NCBI GenBank assembly: GCA_963556495.2
Contig: OY747709.1
Span: 15,206,400-15,270,399 of the forward strand
Length of the DNA: 64,000 nucleotides
Direction: 5' to 3'
From: Valencia hispanica
Lineage: Eukaryota > Chordata > Actinopteri > Cyprinodontiformes > Valenciidae
The position numbers and the translations under genes were made by a program. Of this stretch, positions 34,561 through 48,400 are shown piece by piece; the first letter of the stretch is position 1; each line of letters begins with the position of its first letter. The notes under the pieces are model-generated. The model saw nothing but the letters and a program-made list of their open reading frames with translations. It did no database searches and was not told the origin of the DNA.

Positions 34561-35210
34561 TTCACAGTTATGAGCTACTTTGTATTAGTCTATTACAGGA
34601 GTGTCTGCAATCTTCATATTTCAAAGAGCCCAATTTGCTCTTGGTACATAAAATTAATTGCACAAATATTATATGACTTTTTGATAAACATCTACTATAA
34701 GAAAATTGTTGTCGTTTTTTTAAAGAACCACTAGTTTATTCTTTTGGGGTTTTAAATGGAATAGAAAACATAAAACTTTTGCAAAAAGTAGGATGGATAC
34801 ATTTTCTTCAAAGGGAAGTTGATAGATGTGGAAAACTATGCAAGAAAAAGCTTCTTATGTACCGACAAAAAAAAATAGACCTAAGTCTTAAATATAACCT
34901 GTTACTGGCACTGAACGGGCACTGTTGTGGAAATCTATTGGAATTATTTCATGAAAAAAAAACTGAAAATACATGCATTTGTTATTAAATCAATGTTTTA
35001 AAAGACTTGTTGGTTCTTTTTCATTTTCAATAACTTTATCAAGTTATTTAGGGTAATTATGGAAGGTCAAAAAAAGAGCCACATGTGACTCTGGAGCCGC
35101 ATGTTGCAGAACCCTGGTCTATTAAATCCCAATAAAATACTTTGAGATCTGTAGTTATAACGTGACAAAATGTAAAAAACATTAAATGGCTATGAATACC
35201 TAGGCCACAA
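34561..35210. mobile_element. Tc1-like end fragment split by a hAT-like element
   Basis: When 34596-35116 is set aside, the flanks join as the subterminal part of a Tc1 element (CTTTGTATTAGTCTATTA followed by AATCCCAATAAAATACTTTG) and continue to TTAAATGGCTATGAATACCTA. Only this one end of the Tc1 element is recognisable. Confidence 0.65.
34596..35116. mobile_element. hAT-like non-autonomous element with 8-bp target duplication
   Basis: The ends are CAGGAGTGTCTGCAA and TTGCAGAACCCTG, imperfect inverted repeats starting CAG. GTCTATTA stands on both sides (34588-34595 and 35117-35124), a perfect 8-bp duplication as hAT transposases make. Near the right end is AAGAGCCACATGTGACTCTGG. There is no coding capacity. 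Confidence 0.8.
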
Positions 35211-36447
35211 TTTGTACAAAACATACTCTTCAATATATATTATTCTGACTTAGTATATATGTACTCTACACAATTCTTTATCATTATTCTCATTTACCAG
35301 AATGGCTTTGCCTTAATATATAAACATCTCAAGCAATTCATTCTTTGATATCCAGCAACTTCTTTGAATCTCTCTATTAATTAAACATGCACAAATTAAC
35401 AGTGCTGCATAAATATCCAAAGGCTGCACCTCTTCAAATGACACCCGTGTGCTTTTTAAAAACTATGTCCTTCACTGAAGCTGTTTTCTTCACCGCTTTG
35501 CAGGCAACCTTCTTTCTCTCTGATATATAATCAACGAAACATCTCATGCAAAGCATTCAGCCGGTGGGATTCTTTATAGACACCGAATAAACAACTCTGA
35601 GCAAGAAACATTAAAAAAAACGTCTGGTGAATATGTTTGCATATCTTCACCATCATGAGCTCAATAAAAGCAGCGACAATTTTGAACTAACAGAAAGACT
35701 GAGGGTTGAGGAGACTGTTTTGAGAGAGAGAGAGAGAGAAAAAAGAAATGTGACAAGAAAATAGAAGCTACACCTACACCTACTGGCCACAGATGGATAA
35801 CACTGAATCAGCAGGCTTTTATTTGTTTCTCTCCTGCTTTCAAGCGGTGTTACTCATTCTAACGCTGCTGGCTGCTTTACTTTGGGAAGCAATAGCAGAT
35901 AACCATTAATTCCACAATGCAACACTATTATTATAATAGAAATATATTTTAATATGTTGTTAAAGCTGATTTCATGGGGGAAATCTCTGCCTTGGTTCGA
36001 GAGTACGTGGAAGTTACGTCAGTTCTAACATGGCACACAAGGGATGCATTTGAGTACTGTGGTAAATATTACACCTGCTAGCCGTAAAAGACTGTTTCGA
36101 CTATTGACATGTGGTGTAGTCGACGCACGTAGTTGCGTTCTTTCCATTCCAATTATTCTTATCTGTTTCTAACAAAGTTTATCCAAACAAAATTATCTTA
36201 TCATTAGTGCGTTGCTATTTGTAGTTTTCATTCGACACTTCCACAATTAAGCTCAAAATAGCACCATGAACGACTCATTTAAAACTAAACCGTTTCCTGA
36301 AAGCGGCTGTTTCCCTCCAATGATACGTTGATAAATCTACCTGTGCGTCAGTCCGAGTGAGTGCAGCGAAAGCTGAAATGTCCGAGCTCGGCGTGAAAAC
36401 GTGAACGCAACAAAAGTTCGCTCTTCAGAGTTGTGACAGCTGCGATC
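35211..36447. other. Spacer leading to the tmco4 5' end
   Basis: It contains a short (GA)n run at 35725-35740. The last 100-200 bp before 36448 are richer in G+C and CpG and should contain the tmco4 promoter and 5' UTR, but no specific element is clear. Confidence 0.45.
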
Positions 36448-36490
36448 ATGGAGGAAAAACAAATCAACGCCGACACCAACTTCTCACCAG
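36448..36490 (+). CDS. tmco4: tmco4 exon 1
   Basis: Codes MEEKQINADTNFSP and ends TCACCAG|GTACAA in phase 1. The N-terminus of the family is variable, so this exon rests on its ATG context, donor and phase rather than on similarity. Confidence 0.65.
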
Positions 36491-39400
36491 GTACAACCCA
36501 GTCTCCTAACTTTACTTTGCAGTGTTGTAGCATTGAAAGAAGAAAGTAAACCGGTTTTGTTTCACCGGGTACCGTTAGCTTGTTTCACCGACTGAAACGC
36601 GACAGCCGCTAACCAGGACAAGACAGCTGTTTTTAGCTAATGCTGTTTTACTTTCGTTGAAACCCAGAAGGTTTTAGTACTATTAACTAGAAATGAGATA
36701 ATATTGAAAAGCTGTAGAGAAACGGAATATGTGGGTCGCGTTTTAGCAGCCCGAGTCTGCTGAATTCAGGTCAGCTCATCAGAGACATGATGGGATGTAC
36801 AAAGTTAGACCCTAATCTGGTTCTGGCTTCGTGAGGACAAAACTGTAATGAAAAAGGCTGCGTTTATTAACACAGGCAGCTCAAAGCTTCAGTTTCTATA
36901 TATCCACCAAGCTGCGTATGAATACGTTTCTATGTAACAGACCAACTCTCAGAAGTGATTAACTGTAAAAAAAAAAATAATAACAACAAAAATAGTCATA
37001 CTTTTAATTTCTTTGTAAAGAACAAAAAATACACAGAGTGTGGCATGCATTTGTATTCAGCCCTCCAGAAGAAAATGGAATAAAATCACACCCTAACTTA
37101 CCGTCTCCACCTTAGCACATGGTGGTGGTAGCATCATGCTGTTGGGATGAGGTGGAGACATGCCGGAATGGCCTGGGGTTGTAATTGTCATAAAAGTTAC
37201 TATCCACACCTTTCTTTTCAACTCTTTTTGTTTGCAAATAACTGTAAAGCATGTATCTTTTCCTACTACACTGCTCCGTGTTGGTATACAGTGAAGAGGG
37301 TTTTTGTTGTTTTATTTGTTTGTTTTTTTTAAAGAACATTGTGAAAAGTTAAAGGGGTGTGAATACATTTACGAGGCCCTGTAGCTTTTGCTGAACGTCA
37401 TTGTTGAGGTTCTTGCTTATTGCTTATGTGAGCTCGGCGGGGCATTGAGGGGATGAGGGATTTTGTTCTTTTCCATCGTCTTTCTAATTCCACCTATTTC
37501 ATCCGTCATTAAACCCAGTGCGTTTATCACCACAGACCCTGGAGGGGCGGGGACAGAAGATCGTGGACCGAGGAAAATAATCGGCCGACAGCTGAGCGAA
37601 CAGAGCCGGTTTGCTCTCGCCGCCCTGTGCGGGGTCTCCTTAGGCCAGTTGTTCGCCGGATCTGAAAACGGGTGGGTAGGTCGATCGCATCTGATCCTCA
37701 TTCGTTCTGAGGCCTGTTGACTAAAGAGGTTACTTTTTTTTTGTTCTCATCTGTTCCTTAGTGCTTTTCGGGAGCGGTACCTGCGGGACTTGGTCCAGTG
37801 GCTGGATCTGGACGAGTCGGTTATGCCCGTTATGGGCGCTTTCCTGTCAGGTCTGGGCTTCGAGGGCACCGACACCTTTCTCTCCATCCTACAGGCGGAT
37901 CCACTGGTGGCTGCAGGAGCCACGCCGATCATACAGGTGTCTGACTTTCAAATAAGGGAAGGGATGGTAGCTGGACTGCAGCTCTGTCAACACATATGGC
38001 ACTACATGTAAAGATTTCTAAAAAGCCTTCAAATAAAACCATCTCTTCATTACAATAACATGATCTCACACTGAAACACGTTGCTGTAATTCTTTAGCAA
38101 TAATGTTTGGAGATTTGTTTCCTCTCCTGTGTAGGCACGACAAACTTGGGTGCTCGTCCAGCCTTGTTTGTCACACTCCTAGTTATTTTTCTCGTTTTTT
38201 TCTTTTTTTTTTAAAATCGTCGCTCTTCCTTGGCAGGGTTTGATTCTCACAGTGTGATAACCTCGATTTTAAAAACATGAGTCTCATGGTGTTTACACAA
38301 CAATTTAAAATAAAAAAAAAGTATAATATGTTCTAATTGGTTTTATTCAGAATCAGAAAGCAACAATTATTCTTTCTGCTGCTATATTTATAACAACTTA
38401 TTGGTTAGAAAAGCTATAATCATATAATCCATGAAATTTATTATGTGTTATCTTGTAATTTACCAGCAGTTTTAAGCTGTTTATTGTGCAGAATATCAGA
38501 GTTTTTGCTTGTCTGCTTTTTGTACATTACACGTTGATATTATCGTGTTGATTAGTCAGTCTATCCACACTGCTAACCGTTCGTAGCTTACCAACTGTTC
38601 TGTACCTTTTAATAGGAGTGCTCCTCTAGAGGCGCTTCTTTTGTTTCCACGTTATGACCGTCTTTGTTTTAGTATGAATATTTCCAATCAGACCAGTTTG
38701 TCTTTCTTCTAAGCAAGGGAAAAGTATGCTGGCATTCCCTCAGCTACCTGAGATGCAGTTCAAAGCAACAGGTGGAGGAGGGGCTGTGCTACACTAATTT
38801 ATTTTCCATACATCCGGAGAAGATCCCAGTCACTGGGATCTTGTTTAAATGACATTCAGCTTTAGAAACAACGGATTTTCGATGCTATAACTTCCTTAAC
38901 TTTAGTACAATGTACCTGAACTGGAAACTGGCTCATTACTAGGTCTTATTAATGGGAAAGTTTACATGGAGTTATTTTCTTGTAGTTTAAAAAAAAATTT
39001 ATGCAAATCTATTCTTTCTTTCTTTAAATGGGATGTTCTCTTGTTTTTCCCGTTTTGAAAAGGGGCTAACAGAACTGGGCAGGTGAGGACATCCCCAAGG
39101 GAAACTAATGGACTACTAATAAAAGTGCCTAGTTACAATGATCAACTTAAAAAAAAAAACATACATTTATTTTTAGGAATCATAGTGGGTGCCAATAAAT
39201 CTAGACCCGGTGAGTTATTTTTATTGATATATCATGTGATCCCCCCCAGCTAAATACATTTTCTGTATTTCTTTTGTGTGAGATCATGCTACTCCAATCA
39301 AAGGTTAAATAGTTTTGGAGATTTTGTTTTTTTTACCCATGAATTTAAGTGTAGAGGATGATGTGGAACCCTTTTTGTAAGAAGCTGGGTTGTTCAGAAA

Positions 39401-42400
39401 CCTAATTTATGTCTCTGAAATTGGATTTAGAAATCAGATAATAGGTTTCTGATAATTAGCTCAAGCATGGGGGACAAATTATTATATATGTAATAAAAGC
39501 ATTGTGGTAATAGGAGTAAGAGATGGAGTCTATTTTAAAAGACGTTCAATGGAGGATGGAGCAGAACACAGCAATAGCGGTTGCGGTCCCCTCTTCTAAC
39601 CTGCTCTGCTTTTCTTTTCCAGGATCTGGTGTCTTTGTCTGTCAAAGATGGTAAGGATCATGTAGCATAATGTGTCCAAATGGATGTTTTTTTTTAAGAA
39701 AATCTCTTAAAACGGATGATATGTTCTGCCTGTCAGGTCAGTATGACGCCAGAGCAAGAGTCCTGATCCGTCACGTCGGCTGTTTGCTACGAGTGTCCCC
39801 GCAGCAGCTGGAGGAGTTCGAGGAGACGCTTGGAGAGAGGCTGAGGGAAGCAGGAGAGGAGAGCGAGTAAGCTGTATAGATTGCTGATATATTAGCCACT
39901 TTGTTTCACGAACACGTTCAGTTCAATTCGGTTTATAGCGCCAATTCATAACAGATGTCATCTCGAGGCACTTCACAATATAAGTCATTTCAATTCATAT
40001 GCACAAACATTCCGATCAGTTTAAAAGTTTTCCATTTAAGGAATCCCAGCATATTGTGTCGAGGGATTGACTTGCAGCATTCACTGCTGCTGAACGAACG
40101 TTGTGCAGGCCAGTCACGCTTGTGTTTGACAGCAATGCTTTTGATAGTACGAGTCAGTGAGTTAAGATAGCATTGTGGTGTAAGCACGGAGCCTGTTTTC
40201 CAGATGTTATCTCAGAGAGATTAAATGAGTCAGATGATATCCTGTAACTCATGCAGATCATCTGTCTCGCTCCGTTTCCACCAGGGAGGAGTCGTCTCGG
40301 CGGCGGAGGAGAGAAAGGGGCCGAAAGTTAAGACGTTATCTCCTCGTTGGCCTGGCCACTGTGGGAGGAGGGACCGTGATCGGTGATTATTTCTGTTCTT
40401 CAGAGGAACAAAGACTCTCTTAATAAAAGTTTGTCTTAAAACTGGCTGCAGTGTTTTTGTATTCTGTATCTCATGCCTTTTTTGTTGTTGTTTTTTTGCC
40501 AGGTCTGACAGGTGGACTGGCAGCTCCTTTGGTGGCAGCCGGAGCCGGCGCTGTGCTGGGGGCCGGAGGGGCCGCAGCTCTGGGCTCGGCCGCTGGCATT
40601 GCAATAATGGCCTCTCTGTTTGGGGCTGCTGGAGCCGGACTGACTGGTAAGGTCACTGAAGGAATATGCATAGAGGGACTCCACGGTCATCAAAATGTGA
40701 AACAAAATCTTGTCGCACTCCTTTTCCATCTTCAACAGGATTTCTATTTCTTTTTATCCAACATCCTTTTTTGATTTTCATGCATGCTCTCTGTAGGCTA
40801 TAAAATGAATAAGTGTGTTGGGGCCATAGAAGAGTTTGAATTTCGACCAATGAGCTCTGGGAAGCATCTTCACCTGACCATTGCAGTGACCGGCTGGATC
40901 TGTAGTGGTAAATACAGTAAGTAAACCTGCTGCTGTTTTCTGCTGTCAGCTATGATTTCCTTTGAGTTTTGGGAACTAAGTGTTAATGTTTGTGATTTTA
41001 GATAGTAATACAAATCTGTAGTAGTGTAGATAAGTTTTAAAGCACTCCTAATATCGTTTACATTTTTTGACATTTGAGATGCTATATATATATATATAGC
41101 ATCTCAAATGCATTTACCTGGATATTTCAGCGATTCATTTTTACCTTGAACTTCAGGCATCATTGTCGTCGATTACATTTTTCTAGAAACCTCTAAGAAG
41201 AAATAAGTGTATACTGAGGCTTAAAATGGACAAAATGTTTTTGAACTGTATCATCAGCTATTTGTATGTGTAATTAAAATGAAAGGACTGATTAAATTCT
41301 GCTTTTACATAAAACATTGCATCTCTCTTCCACCGAAACGCACTCAGTCACAAGCTTATTGTCCTCCTTCTCATACAATGGCTGCAAAAACACTCGACGT
41401 TCAATAGCCACTCGGCTGTTCCCCTAAAAACAATAAACTCTGTCTGCTGAGCCCAGGTTCGTTCCAGGCCCCGTGGTGCAGCTTGGGGGAGTGTGGAGAG
41501 CAGTACTGCCTGGTGTGGGAGTCCCGTTTCCTCAGGGACCTGGGCTGCGCCATGACCTCTCTGTTGGATGGGCTGGTCAGCATGATGGCGCAGGAAGCCC
41601 TGAAGTACACGGTGCTCTCAGGTACTTGAGCTGACAAATCTTGACTCAATAAAAATGTATTTGGAGGCAAACCTGTTTGTGACTTTGTTTTCTTCATATC
41701 TCTGTCTCTCACATCTTCAGGCATTGTGACGGCCCTGACCTGGCCTGCGTCTTTGCTAGCAGCAGCCAGTGTCATCGACAATCCCTGGTGTGTTTGTCTG
41801 AACCGCTCAGCTGAGGTGGGCAAACACCTGGCTCAGGTTTTGAGAAGCAGGCGGCAGGTATGCACTGGCACCTTCATCGATCCTCTTACTGTTTAGTCCA
41901 TCTTTAGTCAATCTTGCCAGTTTTAGCTCTGAATGGCTTTGTTACATTTGATGACTTTTAAAATTCCATTAAATCTCCTTTTTTGGCTTAGAGGAGTAGA
42001 AGCTGACAGATAATTATGCGCACCTTATCATAATGTGTTGATCTCCTTAGCAGGGGCGGATTTAGGATTGAAGAAATCCGGGGCTTAGCCCAGATGAATT
42101 ATGGATTTATTTATTTTTAGCTTGTGCAAAAAAGTTGTGCTTTTTTTTCTTAAATGAGACAGCATCTCAAATGTCAAATTATAACCTATTTAAAGCAAAC
42201 AAAAAGCACTGGGTTAGAATTATAAATTATTATGCTTTAATGAAGCAAAATAACACTATCAATCACCAATATTAACTATCAACAATATCATTCACAGTCG
42301 GCTGCTGATTGAAGTCACCTCAGATCACAGGTCCAGGCAATACGCCTTACATCCACTAAAACCAGCAGATATAAAACAAGAGGGCTACAAATTCTAACTA

Positions 42401-45400
42401 TATAATTCATATCTAAAGCAATAAAAGCAAAAAAGCATCTCATTATCTTACATGAGATCCTGGCTGGGACCTCTGCTGTCTTTCCCTTCTCTGTTTGTCT
42501 TTACCCTGATTTCATCTGAACTTGAATCCTGTTGTCATTACTTCGGTACGTTCTGTCTAAAAAAAACCCCTCCTAATATCCATGTTTACATCAGACTTCC
42601 CGCCTCTCTGTTGGACTTTGGTACTGCATGTTACTTCTGAGAGTAACAGAGATTTGGGGCTTTTCAGAAAACATCTGGGGCCTAAGATCAAGTAGCCCCC
42701 TATCCCCGCCCCCGGTGTTTAGGCCACACCCTCAATCATTGCCCACATGCACATCGCCTGTTGTGCTTAAATCCAATAAACTCTCATGTTTATACAGCTT
42801 AGAGTTTGAAATTAGGCTAAGGAATTGAGATCTGGTCAAATTGTTTACTTGTCTAACTGTTGATACAAATTAATTAGTTATACAGTGAGACACTATTTCT
42901 GCCTGTATTTAAAGGGGAAGCGGCCCGTCAGCCTAATAGGTTTTAGTCTTGGAGCCCGAGTCATCTACTACTGTCTGCAGGAGCTGGCCAGTGATAAAGG
43001 TACTGTATGAGGGTTTCTCATTTGATATCATGGCTGTTTTATGTGAAACAGAAGTAAATGAAGATGGATTATGATTGAGGATATTTTAAAGTATTTTTAA
43101 TTCCTCAGGTAGTGAAGGAGTGGTAGAGGACGTGGTCCTTCTCGGCGCTCCTGTAGACGGCTCTGAGAAGTCCTGGGAGAAGATGGTCAGGGTGGTGGCA
43201 GGAAAAATAGTGAATGGGTACTGCAGGTAAAGGCTCACTTGTTATCTCTTATCGAATGTCTACAATTTATACAGTCAGTTTTTGCAGCTCTTTTCTTTTT
43301 TTTTTCCTTCTTTTTTTTTTAAGGAAAACTTTTGTCACCCTTATAAAACCTGTGGCAGTGCATTAGTAAATGACTTTGTGAATTATCCACTTGTCAGAGG
43401 TGACTGGCTCCTGGGATTCTTGTACCGAAGCTCAGCTGCACAGCTGTCTGTTGCTGGGCTGCAGCCAATCAACATCCAGGACCGCCGCATAATTAATGTG
43501 GATCTCTCATCTGTGGTAAGTCCTCACACATTTAAAAATTGATTAAAGGTAAAGTTCAGGTTGGTATGCAAAAATGAAATTAAAAATAAAGGAGCTGAAG
43601 GTTGTTCACTGTGTCATTTTAAGGCACTACTAACAAAATATGTTCAGATTTTCTAATGAGGTAATAACAATAGCAACACACTGAATCTGATCTGATCTTA
43701 TACTTTAACGCAAATTACTGAGTCGTCTTTTGTTTCTTCATTATTTTGGTTTTGGAAACCAGCTTCAGTCCAAATGTGGCATATTGAAATCATTTGTTTA
43801 TTAAAGTTTGTGTTTTTTCCACTGAAGGCTACACTTTGCCATCTTTGTGACTTTGGGAAACTGGAACAAGGTGTAAACAGATGACACAACATCTTAACAT
43901 TTGATATTGGCCTCGACACCATCCAGCACAAACTAAACATCATTTTGTCAGAGCTTTCATTTCAGTTAGCTCTGTGGTCTCCAGCAACATGTGAACATTT
44001 CAATCACTGAAAGATACAAATTACAAGTAATTTATTTTCAATACATAGATATCAAACATTTACAATGTCGAAATGATATTGGTATAAATTTTTTCGTGTG
44101 GTTACCGTTGCACAGAGATACAGTTGTGTTTGTGGCTTCTGCTTCTGAAGAATTGACTAGATTATGCTTTGACATCATTGAGTGTCTGTACTTGTTGCAC
44201 ACTAGACACACGGGTCAAACTGGAGGTTTCTGGGGCCGAAGTCTGAATCCTAAAATTTTCCGGTGCCACTCTGGTTTTACTAATGCAGGTACAACTTTTA
44301 GTGTCATAACAAAAAATCTAAACATTTACATTGCTGCCATGGACACAGCAGTCAATTGAAACTCAAAAGCTCTGTCATTCAGCTACATAAATGTTTTAAG
44401 AACTGACTTACAAAATATAATATAAACCTGATTGATTCTTTACAAAGAAATGTATCTAAACAAAAATCCTGTATAACGCTAAAACCTTTTTTTGTTTTTA
44501 ATGAAACCCATAATGGATTTCCAACTGCCTGAACATCCTGAGGTTTAAATGCTTTTTGATAAATCTTAGTAAATTATGTTTCTGCTAAGGTTCATATATG
44601 TGGTGGAAACATGCTCCAGGGATGGTTTTAATAATCTGACAGCATCTGCCAGTGTCATGTGGAAAGGTAAATAGCATTTCATGAAACCTGTTGGTAATTT
44701 ATTTAGTTTGAATACAAGTTCCAGCAGTTTTTCATGGCAAACCTGTGTAATCAGCTATTATACAAAGGACAAATATTTCATCAAAAAAATAAAAAATATT
44801 GTCATTTAGCTTCACAGGAATTGTAACACAGTTTTGGTAGAATAACAAACACTTTTTTCATTTGTTTTGGTCTTTTTATACTATTTAATAATATACTAAA
44901 ATATGTCATGTGTTTGAAATATTTTTCTTTGCTATTTCAAACTTTTTAAGCAAATAATGTGCCATGCAATGAATGTATATGCATTTGATAACCCAGCACA
45001 TAAATCTCAAAATACTAGGAATTGTTGCCACGATGTTTGCAAAAACCCAACATTTGTCACTGTAAACATAATTTGTTCCAGAGTTTTAATTGAACATAAA
45101 TTGCTTTAATCCCTCTTTCTGAATAAGCATTACCAAAGCCAGGGTTCACATTGATTAGGTATCTGACTTGTGTGAGTTGCATTCAATGATACCCTCTTTC
45201 AAGTAGGTAATGCTCCAGCAGTACCTTCCTATGCAGCTTGTACTTTTAAAAGCCACAAATTTCAGAGGAGCAATGTATACTGCACATATGTCACTGCAAT
45301 GGGGTTCACATACAGTAAGCGCAACTCAAATGTTGCCACAATCCCCCAATAATATTGTTACTTAAACTCATGCTGCACTATGCATATGCTCTGTCTGCAC

Positions 45401-48400
45401 TGATGAATACCTTTTGCACTCTAGATGCTTAAAGGGGCCTTGTACTAGCAACAGTCTGACCTACTTTACCAAAAATGTTGCTAAAAACTTTTTGACTACT
45501 TGGGGATATAGTAGACTGCAACGTGAGCATTGAACTTTTATCCTTAGATTATGAACCAATCATAATTCACTTAATTTCTGTCACCTTTTAGACCTATGTC
45601 TAAACATGTGTTTTTAGAAAGGGCAACTTTCATGGCAAGATAAGAAACCGTAAGACAGCAGTTTTAGTAAACAAAAAAGTTTAAAAATGTCAGTTATGTA
45701 AAAATATATACAGTGGCTTGCAAAAGTATTCGGCCCCCTTGAACTTTTCCACATTTTGTCACATTACAGCCACAAACATGAATCAATTTTATTGGAATTC
45801 CACGTGAAAGACCAATAAAAAGTGGTCTACACGTGAGAAGTGGAACGAAAATCATACATGATTCCAAACATTTTTTACAAATAAATAACTGAAAAGTGGG
45901 GTGTGCGTAATTATTCAGCCTCCTTTGGTCTGAGTGCAGTCAGTTGCCCATAGACATTGTCTGATGAGTGCTAATGACTAAATAGAGTGCACCTGTGTGT
46001 AATCTAATGTCATTACAAATACAGCTGCCCTGTGACGGCCTCAGAGGTTGTCTAAGAGAATGTTGGGAGCAACAACACCATGAAGTCCAAAGAACACACC
46101 AGACAGGTCAGGGATAAAGTTATTGAGAAATTTAAAGCAGGCTTAGGCTACAAAAAGATTTTCCAAGCCTTGAACATTCCACGGAGCACTGTTCAAGCGA
46201 TCATTCAGAAATGGAAGGAGTATGACACAACTGTAAACCTACCAAGACAAGGCCGTCCACCTAAACTCACAGGCTGAACAAGGAGAGCGCTGTTCAGAAA
46301 TACAGCCAAGAGGCCCATGGTGACTCTGGACGAGCTGCAGAGATCTACAGCTCAGGTGGGGGAATCTGTCCACAACTATTAGTCGTGCACTGCACAAAGT
46401 TGGCCTTTATGGAAGAGTGGCAAGAAGAAAGCCATTGTTAAATGAAAACCATAAGAAGTCCCATTTGCAGTTTGCCACAAGCCATGTGGGGGACACAGCA
46501 AACCTGTGGAAGAAGGTGCTCTGGTCAGATGAGACCAAAATGGAACTTTTTGGCCAAAATGCAAAACGCTATGTGTGGCGGAAAACTAACACTGCACATC
46601 ACTCTGAACACACCATCCCCACTGTCAAATATGGTGGTGGCAGCATCATGCTCTGGGGGTGCTTCTCTTCAGCAGGGACAGGGAAGCTGGTCAGAGTTGA
46701 TGGGAAGATGGATGGAGCCAAATACAGGATGATCTTAGAAGAAAACCTCCTGGAGTCTGTAAAAGACTTGAGACTAGGGCGGAGGTTCACCTTCCAGCAG
46801 GACAAGGACCCTAAACATAAAGCCAGGGCAACAGTGGAATGGTTTAAAACAAAACATGTCCATGTGTTAGAATGGCCCAGTCAAAGTCCAGATCTAAATC
46901 CAATCGAGAATCTGTGGCAAGATCTGAAAACTGCTGTTCACAAACGCTGTCCATCTAATCTGACTGAGCTGGAGCTGTTTTGCAAAGAAGAATGGGCAAA
47001 AATTCCAGTCTCTAGATGTTCCAAGCTGGTAGAGACATACCCTAAAAGACTGGCAGCTGTAATTGCAGCAAAAGGTGGTTCTACAAAGTTTTGATTTAGG
47101 GGGCTGAATAATTACGCACACCCCACTTTTCAGTTATTTATTTGTAAAAAATGTTTGGAATCATGTATGATTTTCGTTCCACTTCTCACGTGTACACCAC
47201 TTTGTATTGGTCTTTCACGTGGAATTCCAATAAAATTGATTCATGTTTGTGGCTGTAATGTGACAAAATGTGGAAAAGTTCAAGGGGGCCGAATACTTTT
47301 GCAAGCCACTGTAAATAACAAACAGACCTGCTTTATGGTTAATTGAACTAATAGTTTTAACCTCTTACAGACTGAGCCTAGGGAACTGAATTTTCTTCCC
47401 CAGATGTTCAGGTCATGATTAAGTATGGACAGAAAAAAATACAGTGACATCATGGCATAAGAAGCTTACTCTCTTTATGCAATACAATACTGAATTTTAC
47501 ACCATTCATCCCAAAACACACTATATAAAACAGGAGAACATCCAGATTGACACAACATACTTCATGTACGTGACAGGACTGATGTTCCGCAAAAAGCACT
47601 TCCTTTCTTTACTTTTAGACCCACGGAAGACACATTTTTACATACGTCAGCATACATGGCAATAGAAGTAGTACTGTGACAGCAGCTTTATTAAAAAGAT
47701 TGGATGCACACACAGTTTCAACTAACACCAGTCTGATGGTTTGAATCAGCATAACTTGAAAAGTATAACACATTTATTAACATTATAAATTATATAAATA
47801 AACATTTTGACAAAAAACTATTTAGACTATTCAGTTGAAACCAGATATGTATAGACTGTGTATTAAAATTCACATAACTTTCTTTTCCTCACTGACATGA
47901 AATCAGAATAAACTTTTCGATTAGATTAGATTACAAAAATTGATGTTGCCAGAATGATGAGTAAGACTATTTCATTTATTTTATTACTTTCTTAAAATTA
48001 GAAGTTTACATACTCACTATGATCACTATGCCTTTAAGCTATTTGTAAAGTTGTGCTAGATTAATTTAGCCATTCATCTGTTCAAACAATTATAATCAAG
48101 TATAAACAGCATGGGAATGCCCTGTCGTCATACGGTTTAGGAAGGAGACTGGTTGTGTCTTATAGATGAATGTTAAGAAGCTGGCTAAAGCTGCTAAAAT
48201 AGTCATTATCCACAACAAAACAAGTCTTGTACTGACATGGGCCGAAAGGCCACTCAGAGAGGAAGAAGCTGCTACTCCAAAAGCCACACAGAATCCCAGA
48301 AACAGTTTGTAATTATGGACAAAATCCCTAATGTTTAGGGAGATTTCCTGTAGTCCTAAGGTAAATTTGAAGGGTTTAGCGATAATGGCTGTCGTTACTT

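Noticed and set aside
40230..40774. Minus-strand and alternative-frame open frames over tmco4 exons 6-7
   Set aside because: Shadows of the G+C-rich Gly/Ala-coding exons; no family similarity.
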